From positions 1 through 11,528 of the forward strand of contig JBEHWX010000145.1 in assembly GCA_048498995.1 (NCBI GenBank): a DNA stretch of 11,528 nt, read 5' to 3'. The notes beneath the pieces were generated by a model. The model had not been told where the DNA came from. It did not search any database and was given only the letters and a program-made list of their open reading frames with translations. Source of the DNA: JBEHWX01 sp048498995 (GTDB lineage Bacteria > Bacteroidota > Ignavibacteria > OLB7). The translations under genes were made by a program, and so were the position numbers. This document shows positions 1 to 7,107 of this stretch, piece after piece (position 1 is the first letter of the stretch; every line of letters begins with the position of its first letter).

Positions 1-93
1 CTCTGGAAGAAGCGCGAGGTCTTTAACCCTCTGCATCACCAGAGCTCGCTTGTTCCGGCTACCTAACCCTTTTTGAACCTAACACAGTACACT

Positions 94-121
94 ACCGACG
101 CGCGATGACCGACGCGCGATG
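94..121. repeat. 14-bp tandem duplication
   Basis: Two perfect adjacent copies of accgacgcgcgatg (94-107 and 108-121), followed by three more matching bases (acc, 122-124). It lies in the non-coding region far upstream of the OmpA-family gene. No function is apparent. It is one of several short tandem duplications in this window. Confidence 0.85.
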
Positions 122-373
122 ACCAGCGCTCCTCCGTGCAGGCAGGAGCGTGTCCGCCCCGCTCACGCATCCACGGCACGACGCGCGCTGAAGGCTCGAG
201 TCTCCCTGTATCTGATAACCGCATCCGATAACCGTATCTGGTAGGCGCACGTCTTCAGCGTGCGCGCATCGGCCGCCGGCGGGTGGCCAGGGGGCCGCGC
301 CCTACACTGATGCGACCATGAGGCCGTGGCAACACGCCCACCTCGCCGTGACGACCACGGTGGCCGCCCGCCG

Positions 374-412
374 GCGGCCGTCGCGTGCTCCACCAGCGGC
401 CGTCGCGTGCTC
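374..412. repeat. 22-bp period direct repeat, two copies
   Basis: The 17-mer gcggccgtcgcgtgctc occurs at 374-390 and again at 396-412, giving a 22-base period. A decayed third copy may start near 418. It is intergenic, upstream of the OmpA-family gene. No regulatory role can be assigned from sequence. Confidence 0.8.
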
Positions 413-595
413 TACCGGCGGCGGAGCGCGTCCGCGCCCTGCATATATCGTGTCCGGCGTCGGCACATCATCGCGATGCATTGCAAATCCGAATAGGGGA
501 AACGGCGCCATCGGCACGCGGAAGTTCGTGGTCGCCAACTTCTGGCACAGGTGTTGTCTTCAGACTCCGTGACGACCTAATCAACCTATTGCTAC

Positions 596-600
596 GGAGG
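596..600 (+). promoter_or_regulatory. Strong ribosome binding site of the OmpA-family gene
   Basis: GGAGG lies four bases before the ATG at 605. It stands out because gatB, the acetyltransferase and the two genes starting at 8380 and 9324 have no comparable Shine-Dalgarno. A strong site fits an abundant outer-membrane protein and fixes the start at 605. Confidence 0.8.
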
Positions 601-604
601 AACT

Positions 605-2581
605 ATGAATACGAAAACGATTCGTTCTACAGGGTTGTCGCTTCTTGTCGCCGGGTTGGCGGCAGTTGGGTCGACTTCCCAGGTAGCGGCGCAGCAGACG
701 GCACAGGACAACATTCCCAACTGGCGGTTCGGCGTGTTCGGCGGACTGAACTACAATCTGGTTGGTGCCGGTATGCAGAATCTGGTCAACGTCGGCGACA
801 CGCTCTTCACGCAGACGCGTCTCGGCGACGGTTACGGCTTCGGATATTATTTCGGTCTGATGACGGAATTCATTCCGGGCCCGATCGGGTTCCAGCTTCG
901 CGCCGGAATCGACGATCGCCGCGCCACGCTGAAGGATAAGTCGGATCCCAACAACAACCGGCAGTTCAGCGCGCGCATGACGTATGCGACCATCGAGCCG
1001 ATGCTTCGCGTCAACCTCGGTGGTCCGAATTTCCACCTGACGGCCGGCCCGTCGGTGTCGTTCGTGGTCTCGCACAAGTACGACTGGCATCCGGGCGACA
1101 ACACCTCGCAGGCGATCGTCGATCAGCCGATCGAGAACGTGAACAACCCGGTCTTCGGCGTCGGTGGCGGCATCGGCTACGACTGGAACATCAACAGCAA
1201 GAGCTCCGGCACGACGAAGTGGTATCTGACGCCGTTCCTGGAGGCCAGCTACATCTTCAATCAGAAGAAGAACGACTTCCCGGATCAGAATCGCAACGAT
1301 ACCTGGGTGACGACGTCGATCCGCGGCGGCTTCCAGCTGAAGTTCGGCAACGCCGTTGCCGCTCCGGTGGAGGTGGTCGAGGTGGCCGAGGACGTTCCGT
1401 CGATCGATCTGGCCGTGCGCGCCCCGTCGGCGGTGACCGACGAGCGCCGCGTGACCGAGTGGTTCCCGCTCCGGAACTACCTGTTCTTCGATCAGAACGC
1501 GACGCAGATCCCGACCAAGTACAATCGTCTTGATCAGGGCCGCGCCTCGAGCTTCACCGAGAGCTCGCTGCTGGACATGCCGGTTGCCGGCGCCTCCAGC
1601 GTCTCCAGCGGTGACCGCTCGCAGCGTCAGATGGGCGTCTACTACAACGCCATGAACGTCTACGCCGATCGCATGCGCAGCAACCCGTCGGCGTCGATCA
1701 CGCTGGTCGGCTCGGCTCCGTCGGAGGCCGAGGGTCTTGCGATGGCCACGTCGGTTCGCGACTACATGGTGAGCACCTTCGGCATCGATGCCTCGCGCAT
1801 CTCGGTCAAGGGCCAGACCCGTCCGCCGCATGCCTCCGGCACGCGCGCCACGCCGAAGGAGGATCTCGACCTGGTGGCCGAGGAGAACCGTCGCGTCGAA
1901 GTGCTCTCGAACAACAGCGAGATCATGAAGCCGGTGGAGATCCAGACGCTCCAGAGCGAGCCGATCGACAACGACCTGGTGCTCAACGTTCGCGGCTCGG
2001 GCCCGATCCAGAGCTGGACGGTGAACATCACGGGTGAGGGTGGATACAATCAGACGTTCGGTCCGTACCGCGGCACCTCGCAGCGGATCGACGCGAAGCC
2101 GCTGCTGCAGGGACGTCCGAACGGCCGCTACACGGCCACGGTCAACGCGGTGACGGTCAATGGTCGCACGGTGACTCGCACGGCCGACTTCCAGCTCGTC
2201 CGCCGCGAGGCCCCGCCGGTCAACGGTCAGCGGTACTCGGTGCTCTTCGAATACGATGAGTCGAAGACGGTGCAGACCTACGATCAGTTCCTCCGCAACG
2301 AGGTCGCCCCTCGTATCCCGAGCGGTGCCACGGTCGTCATCCACGGGCACACCGATAAGGTCGGTCTCGAGGATTACAACTTCGATCTCTCTTCGCGTCG
2401 CGCCACGGAGGCTCGCAATATCCTCCAGGACGCGCTCACGAAGCTCGGCCGCACGGCGACGTTCGACACGTACGGCTTCGGTGAGGCGGAAGCTCGCGCT
2501 CCGTTCACCAACACGACGCCGGAAGGTCGGTACTACAACCGTACGGTTCTGGTCGAGGTGATCCCGAACACGCAGCCGTAA
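605..2581 (+). CDS. OmpA-family outer-membrane protein with two OmpA-like modules
   Basis: 658 residues, likely an abundant outer-membrane protein that anchors the envelope to peptidoglycan. A signal peptide is predicted at residues 1-29, cleaving VAA|Q. Residues about 35-250 look like a beta-barrel: alternating aromatic/Gly strands such as the FGVFGGLNYNLVG segment near 43, ending in GGFQLKF. A Val/Glu/Pro linker leads to a first OmpA-like module (about 285-435) with FFDQNATQIP near 293 and a closing EENRRVEV near 425. Then come an Ig-like beta domain (about 440-535) and a second, canonical OmpA-like module (about 545-655). The second module carries GHTD near 580 and LSSRRATEA near 595, matching the Asp and Arg that bind diaminopimelate in E. 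coli OmpA. The first module lacks both. The gene is monocistronic, with its own strong RBS and terminator. The class is secure; the exact barrel strand count is not. Confidence 0.93.
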   Translation: MNTKTIRSTGLSLLVAGLAAVGSTSQVAAQQTAQDNIPNWRFGVFGGLNYNLVGAGMQNLVNVGDTLFTQTRLGDGYGFGYYFGLMTEFIPGPIGFQLRAGIDDRRATLKDKSDPNNNRQFSARMTYATIEPMLRVNLGGPNFHLTAGPSVSFVVSHKYDWHPGDNTSQAIVDQPIENVNNPVFGVGGGIGYDWNINSKSSGTTKWYLTPFLEASYIFNQKKNDFPDQNRNDTWVTTSIRGGFQLKFGNAVAAPVEVVEVAEDVPSIDLAVRAPSAVTDERRVTEWFPLRNYLFFDQNATQIPTKYNRLDQGRASSFTESSLLDMPVAGASSVSSGDRSQRQMGVYYNAMNVYADRMRSNPSASITLVGSAPSEAEGLAMATSVRDYMVSTFGIDASRISVKGQTRPPHASGTRATPKEDLDLVAEENRRVEVLSNNSEIMKPVEIQTLQSEPIDNDLVLNVRGSGPIQSWTVNITGEGGYNQTFGPYRGTSQRIDAKPLLQGRPNGRYTATVNAVTVNGRTVTRTADFQLVRREAPPVNGQRYSVLFEYDESKTVQTYDQFLRNEVAPRIPSGATVVIHGHTDKVGLEDYNFDLSSRRATEARNILQDALTKLGRTATFDTYGFGEAEARAPFTNTTPEGRYYNRTVLVEVIPNTQP

Positions 2582-2607
2582 GAGACTCAACGTACGTCGA
2601 ATAGCAC

Positions 2608-2646
2608 AAGAGCCGCTTCCGAGCATATCGGAAGCGGCTCTTTTTT
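2608..2646 (+). terminator. Rho-independent terminator after the OmpA-family gene
   Basis: A perfect 14-bp stem (2609-2622 paired with 2628-2641) closes a 5-base loop GCATA and runs straight into six Ts (2641-2646). An extra A-T pair (2608 with 2642) can form. It sits 27 bases after the TAA of the OmpA-family gene. It is the clearest regulatory element in the window and shows that transcription of that gene ends here. Confidence 0.95.
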
Positions 2647-2722
2647 ATGGCCTCCCGTATCCACCACGGCCCCACGCTCACCACGGCCGACCCACGCCCA
2701 CGCTCTTCACGTTCCCACGGAT

Positions 2723-2767
2723 CGCGCCCGCCCGCCACGCGCCCGCCCGCCAGGCGCGCGCCCGCCA
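2723..2767. repeat. 15-bp tandem array, three copies, intergenic
   Basis: Two identical copies of cgcgcccgcccgcca (2723-2737, 2738-2752) and a third with two changes (2753-2767). A fourth, badly decayed copy may follow. It lies in the C-rich spacer downstream of the OmpA terminator. Confidence 0.85.
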
Positions 2768-2940
2768 CGCGCTCACACATCCCACGCATTCACATATCCC
2801 ACGCGCGCATTCGTCCGGCTCCGACGCAGCCGCCGCGCGAGCCGATCTTCCAGCCACCTGATCTTCCAGATGAAATGTGAAATGGAATGCCGTGGCGCCG
2901 ACCGCGCCGACCGGTCGTGATGCAGGCGCTGCGCCGATCG

Positions 2941-3000
2941 CAACGGCCCCGATCACGACATCTCCCTTTGCAACGTTGCCGTTCGCGACATCTCGATGAG
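2941..3000. repeat. Degenerate 30-bp tandem duplication
   Basis: Bases 2941-2970 and 2971-3000 match at about 21 of 30 positions by hand alignment. Both begin CAACG and both carry a CGACATCTC word at the same offset. No function is evident; it could be an old duplication. Confidence 0.5.
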
Positions 3001-3204
3001 ACATCGGACGCGATCGCGCGGGAGGCTTCAGGAGCCGGATGAAGGAGAGAATTCGGGAGACGTGGAGGCGACTCGTCGACGCATGGCGCGGGCCGGGAAG
3101 CAAGGCCCCATGCGGGCTCGCGCCGGAATCGCATCCTCCCGCGCGGCACGTTGCGCATCTCCGCAACGCCATCTTGCGAACTGAAATCCCGCCGTCGAAG
3201 CGGA

Positions 3205-3241
3205 AGGGGCGCGGTGCCCGTCAACCGGTCGCCGCGCCCCT
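3205..3241. terminator. Inverted repeat downstream of the minus-strand operon, possible terminator
   Basis: Ten-bp GC-rich arms (3205-3214 and 3232-3241) enclose a 17-base loop, about 46 bases past the stop of the minus-strand barrel gene. There is no good T run on either side (the minus strand reads TTCC after the stem), so a classical intrinsic terminator is not shown. It could still end transcription of the operon together with the hairpin at 3261-3278. Confidence 0.35.
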
Positions 3242-3260
3242 CGTCACGAGATCTTCACGA

Positions 3261-3278
3261 CGTCACCATGTGGTGACG
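3261..3278. other. Short inverted repeat just after the barrel-gene stop
   Basis: The perfect 8-bp arms cgtcacca and tggtgacg are separated by two bases, eight bases beyond the minus-strand stop codon at 3287-3289. As RNA it would form a 7-bp stem with a 4-base loop. As DNA it could be a dyad binding site. Its place at the 3' end of the operon favours an RNA-end structure. Confidence 0.5.
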
Positions 3279-3286
3279 CCGCGACA

Positions 3287-4063
3287 TCAGAAGCGATAGA
3301 AGACCCCGACCATGCCGGAGAGATTGTCCACGGTAAAGTCGCTGACGCGGATCGCGTCGGAGGAGAAGACGTTGTTGAGGGAGTAGGCGTAGGAGCCCTC
3401 CACCTGCAGCTCGAGGTGGGTGTCGACGCCGAAGCGGAGGCCGAGGCCGGCGCGGATCGCGGTCAGATGCCGGAACGGCTCGTCGTTCTCGAAGCTTCCC
3501 ACCGCCGCCACCGAGGCGCCGCCGCTGTCCGGGAACGCGGTGCTCTCCACCCGGTTGCCCATCGTGGTGAGCCCCACCTCCACGCCGCCGTCGAGGTAAA
3601 CGCTGCGAAGGCCGCGGCGCTTGAAGGCGCGATCGTCATGGAAGAGGTTGGCCTGCACGGTCAGCGCCCCCTGCAGCGACTGCACGTCGAAGCGGGTGGG
3701 GCGCGTGGCGCCGCTGTCGGAATAGCGCGCCGACCAGGTGAGGGTGCCGAGCTCGAGGGTGACGCCGTAGGTGCTCGTGAAGGGGATCAGCGCCGAGAGG
3801 GCGTAGCGGTTGCCGACGCCGGTCTGGGAATGGGTCTCGGAGATCGCGCCGGAGCCGGCGTGGGAATCCCCGATGATCAGGCTCGGGAATCCGCCGCGCG
3901 GGGTGGTCATCACCGCGCCGGCGCGGACGCCGATGGCCACGCCGCGCGGGCTGGCCTCGTCGACGGTGGGAGCGAAGTCCTCGTCGTCGGATCGGCTCTG
4001 CGCCGAGGCGGTTCCGGCGGCGGCCACGCAGAGGAGGGCCGCAAGCATCATCATGCGTTTCAT
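3287..4063 (-). CDS. Small outer-membrane beta-barrel protein
   Basis: 258 residues. I chose the ATG at 4063 rather than 4069 because AGAGG (4071-4075 on the minus strand) lies seven bases before 4063 but only one before 4069. The signal peptide is residues 1-21 (MKRMMMLAALLCVAAAGTAS core), cleaving ASA|Q. An acidic stretch (SDDEDFAPTVDE) follows, then Gly-rich alternating beta strands through to a C-terminal ...GVFYRF. A terminal Phe is the usual BamA recognition signal of outer-membrane barrels. Long-chain or PorT-like identity cannot be claimed, and no substrate or enzyme motif is visible. It is the third gene of a minus-strand operon, 21 bases after a lipoprotein gene, so the two products may work together in the outer membrane. 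Class confident, role unknown. Confidence 0.8.
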   Translation of the reverse strand: MKRMMMLAALLCVAAAGTASAQSRSDDEDFAPTVDEASPRGVAIGVRAGAVMTTPRGGFPSLIIGDSHAGSGAISETHSQTGVGNRYALSALIPFTSTYGVTLELGTLTWSARYSDSGATRPTRFDVQSLQGALTVQANLFHDDRAFKRRGLRSVYLDGGVEVGLTTMGNRVESTAFPDSGGASVAAVGSFENDEPFRHLTAIRAGLGLRFGVDTHLELQVEGSYAYSLNNVFSSDAIRVSDFTVDNLSGMVGVFYRF

Positions 4064-4084
4064 GGTCATACCTCTACTGCGTGG

Positions 4085-4774
4085 TTATCGGGCCAGGAGC
4101 GGCTCGGTCAGGCCGGAGCCGCGGAACTCGGTGGAATCGGAGATGCGGAGCCGGCGGAGGCTGTTGGTATCGGAGCGGCTGAACGCGTAGGTCCAGACGC
4201 CGCCGGAAAGGATCACGTTCGACGACTGGTTCCAGTAGTAGTACGGCGCGTTGGAGAGGGAGGAGTTGCTGTTGGCGCGGATGTAATACTGCGTCTCGAA
4301 CTGATCCTCCTCGTCGTAGTTCGCCGTCACCCGCAGGTCGTACTGGGTGGCGTTGAGGATGCGAGGGGTGAAGATGGTCTCCCCCGGCACGCTCTCGTAG
4401 TCGATGGTGTAATCACCGCGGAGCTTGTACTGCACGCCGAGCTCCACGCGCGGCTCGATGCCGGCCTTCCGGCCTCGGGAGTCGATCGGGGCGATGATCT
4501 GCCAGGCATGGCGCACCGCGCCGCGCCGCCCGAGCGCGTAGGTACGCGCCGTGCGCGCGGCGAGCGTGTCCAGCACGGTGTTGTCGCGGAAGAGGACCAC
4601 CGGAGCATAGAGGCGGTTGTCGAACGTGGTCGATTCGAGCTCCTGATCGAACGTGGCGATCGTCGGGGAGTTATCGACGCAGCCGCCGAGGAGCGCCGCG
4701 AACGCGATTACCGCGAACGCGGTTGCCGCGAAGGCGGCGATCCGGGCGAGGCTGATCCAGGTGTGTGAGCGCAT
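4085..4774 (-). CDS. Predicted lipoprotein, unknown function
   Basis: 229 residues. A long hydrophobic, Ala/Phe-rich signal segment (about 8-30) ends in the lipobox LLGGC, giving a lipidated Cys32. The first residues after the Cys are VDN. The mature part is Ser/Thr/Tyr/Asn-rich and predicted all-beta, with stretches such as YDLRVTANYDEEDQFETQYY and APYYYWNQSSNVILSGGVWTY, which resembles a secreted beta-sandwich. I do not recognise the family. It starts seven bases after the gatB stop with no clear Shine-Dalgarno, which suggests translational coupling to gatB, and the barrel gene follows closely. The DNA coding the signal-peptide core is a 15-bp tandem array (4696-4740), an unusual origin for a targeting signal. 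Confidence 0.8.
   Translation of the reverse strand: MRSHTWISLARIAAFAATAFAVIAFAALLGGCVDNSPTIATFDQELESTTFDNRLYAPVVLFRDNTVLDTLAARTARTYALGRRGAVRHAWQIIAPIDSRGRKAGIEPRVELGVQYKLRGDYTIDYESVPGETIFTPRILNATQYDLRVTANYDEEDQFETQYYIRANSNSSLSNAPYYYWNQSSNVILSGGVWTYAFSRSDTNSLRRLRISDSTEFRGSGLTEPLLAR
4696..4740. repeat. 15-bp x 3 tandem array coding the lipoprotein signal-peptide core
   Basis: Three adjacent 15-base units: ccgcgaacgcgatta (4696-4710), ccgcgaacgcggttg (4711-4725), ccgcgaaggcggcga (4726-4740). The first two match at 13 of 15 positions. They lie inside the minus-strand lipoprotein gene and encode its five-residue-periodic AAFAATAFAVIAFA hydrophobic core. Since 15 is a multiple of three, gain or loss of a unit would change the signal-peptide length without a frameshift. 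Confidence 0.85.
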
Positions 4775-4781
4775 GGCGCCG

Positions 4782-6266
<1,485 letters not shown>

Positions 6267-6529
6267 TGCTGATCCGTGCATGCTGTGCGGGGTTGCGCTC
6301 GTCCGCTGATGAGGCTCGTGAGATTTCGCGTTCGCGCGAAACCCCGCCAATATACGCCCGCGCCGTCTTTCGTCCCGGCCCGAGCACCAACGTATCTTGC
6401 GCCCCGAATCATCCCGAGGCTCCGGCCAGCCGGCCACGATGGGCCGGCCGCGACGAGCTGGCCACGATGGACCGGCCGCGACGGACCGACAACGCCGATC
6501 GGCAACTTCGAACCAACATTCCGCTATCC
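6267..6529. promoter_or_regulatory. Divergent spacer between gatB and the acetyltransferase gene
   Basis: The 263 bases between two divergent starts must hold promoters for both. On the minus strand TATATTGG (6347-6354) resembles the Bacteroidota -7 box TAnnTTTG, about 80 bases before gatB, but no TTG -33 box is at the right distance. The right half carries a 28-bp duplication rich in GGCCGGCC/GGCCACG words. No small gene is supported. Confidence 0.4.
6432..6487. repeat. 28-bp tandem duplication in the divergent spacer
   Basis: Copies at 6432-6459 and 6460-6487 share 23 of the first 24 bases (a single G/A change at unit position 12) and diverge in the last four. Each begins GGCCACGATGG and includes CCGGCCGCGACG. 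It lies 42 bases before the acetyltransferase ATG, so it could affect that promoter or leader. No transcription-factor family is recognised. Confidence 0.85.
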
Positions 6530-6979
6530 ATGGCAGACCTGACGATCACGACCATCGAGCACGGCTCCCCCGCCTACGAGGAGACCGTGGCCCTGCGCAA
6601 CGATGTTCTCCGGAAACCGCTGGGACTCGGCTTCACCCCCGAGCAGCTCGGCGCCGAGGGCTCCGACATCCACGTGGCCTGCTACGACGACGGACGCCTC
6701 GTCGGCTGCCTGATCCTGACGCCGCTCGACGGGGAAGAGGTGAAGATGCGCCAGGTGGCGGTCGCCGAGGGAGTGCAGGGGAAGGGGATCGGCACCGAGA
6801 TGGTCCTCTTCTCCGAGCGCCTGGCCAGCGGACGGGGGTTCCGCCGGATGGTCCTCAACGCCCGCGAGACCGCCGTCCCGTTCTACGAGCGGCTCGGCTA
6901 CCGGCGGGAGGGGGAGCGGTTCGAGGAGGTGACCATCCCCCACTGGAAGATGGGAAAGAGCATGGCTCCGGAAGCGTAG
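6530..6979 (+). CDS. GNAT-family N-acetyltransferase
   Basis: 149 residues, a full single GNAT domain. It transfers an acetyl group from acetyl-CoA to an amine; the substrate is unknown. The N-terminal ALRNDVLRKPLGL (21-33) and central CYDDGRLVGCLILTPLDG are typical of the small stand-alone GNAT group near ElaA/YjcF. Motif A is MRQVAVAEGVQGKGIGTEM (73-91), with the acetyl-CoA pyrophosphate loop Q83-G-K-G-I-G88. Motif B is LNARETAVPFYERLGY (109-124), with the conserved Tyr119 that often serves as general acid. The C-terminus has VTIPHWKMGK, matching the family's IPH-x2-M-x-K ending. The start at 6530 was chosen because homology begins there and the upstream in-frame sequence is the spacer repeat. 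No Shine-Dalgarno is visible. It is divergent from gatB and apparently monocistronic. Confidence 0.93.
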   Translation: MADLTITTIEHGSPAYEETVALRNDVLRKPLGLGFTPEQLGAEGSDIHVACYDDGRLVGCLILTPLDGEEVKMRQVAVAEGVQGKGIGTEMVLFSERLASGRGFRRMVLNARETAVPFYERLGYRREGERFEEVTIPHWKMGKSMAPEA

Positions 6980-6982
6980 CGG

Positions 6983-7000
6983 CCGGAGCCCGCGCTCCGG
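6983..7000 (+). other. GC hairpin just after the acetyltransferase stop
   Basis: The 7-bp arms ccggagc and gctccgg with a 4-base loop begin three bases after the TAG. No T run follows, so it is at best a weak or factor-assisted 3' end. Confidence 0.5.
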
Positions 7001-7026
7001 GTCGCGCTCCGGTTCGCGCTTCGTGG
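6991..7026. repeat. 12-bp tandem array, three copies
   Basis: cgcgctccgggt (6991-7002), cgcgctccggtt (7003-7014) and cgcgcttcgtgg (7015-7026) lie head to tail between the acetyltransferase gene and the next gene. The first unit overlaps the right arm of the hairpin at 6983-7000, so the array may derive from repeated copying of that arm. Confidence 0.75.
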
Positions 7027-7107
7027 CGCGCGGGGCGCTCTGTCATGGAATCGTAACATCGCCCCGGCGGGGAGGAGGGATAATTTCGGGCGCTCATGGA
7101 GTGCACG

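Larger units (their letters stand above)
1..604. other. Upstream region of the OmpA-family gene, mostly non-coding
   Basis: No convincing gene is seen. At the left edge, frame 1 of the plus strand stays open to a TAA at 64-66 (21 codons) and frame 3 to a TAA at 24-26, so the tail of a gene entering from the left is possible but cannot be identified. The rest holds short direct repeats (94-121, 374-412), two copies of GATAACCG 13 bases apart (214-221, 227-234), and a small hairpin at 421-435. Composition becomes less GC-rich from about 440 to 604, as expected for a promoter and 5' leader of the gene at 605. I could not pick a convincing -35/-10 or Bacteroidota-type -33/-7 pair. Several short open frames on both strands here have arginine- and proline-rich translations and look like GC-rich noise. 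Confidence 0.5.
2647..3286. other. 640-base repeat-rich intergenic region, no supported gene
   Basis: This lies between the OmpA terminator and the convergent minus-strand operon. The first 180 bases are C-rich on the plus strand with many CCACG/CCCACGC words, a 15-bp array (2723-2767), and a near-repeat of CACATCCCACGC (2776-2787) as CACATATCCCACGC (2791-2804). A degenerate 30-bp duplication follows (2941-3000). Open frames here translate to Arg/Pro/His-rich, low-complexity peptides. The best small frame starts at 3039, with AGGAG four bases upstream and an 86-residue product. However, its third-position GC falls below that of neighbouring genes, and it runs through two hairpins and into the convergent gene, so I do not call it. 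The right end holds two inverted repeats next to the stop of the barrel gene. Confidence 0.6.

Noticed and set aside
421..604. Promoter of the OmpA-family gene
   Set aside because: A promoter must be near, but TTGTCT (554-559) with TAATCA (578-583) and other pairs fit neither the sigma-70 nor the Bacteroidota -33/-7 consensus well enough to report a site.
581..2626. 681-residue open frame antisense to the whole OmpA-family gene
   Set aside because: It mirrors the codon bias of the sense gene: the minus strand lacks stops because the matching sense codons are rare. The translation is Arg/Val/Asp-rich without family motifs, and the sense gene has clear domains, RBS and terminator.
2647..3000. 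CRISPR-like array in the repeat-rich spacer
   Set aside because: Repeats are short (15-30 bases), head to tail with no unique spacers, and there are no cas genes.
3039..3299. 86-residue plus-strand frame with AGGAG upstream, beginning MKERIRETWRRLVDAW
   Set aside because: The RBS is plausible, but spacing is short, third-position GC is lower than in neighbouring genes, the second half is Arg/His-rich junk, and it runs through two hairpins into the convergent gene.
3416..4768. 450-residue plus-strand frame across the lipoprotein and barrel genes
   Set aside because: It spans two well-supported minus-strand genes, and its translation is low-complexity Gly/Ala/Arg/Glu sequence, typical of GC-rich shadows.
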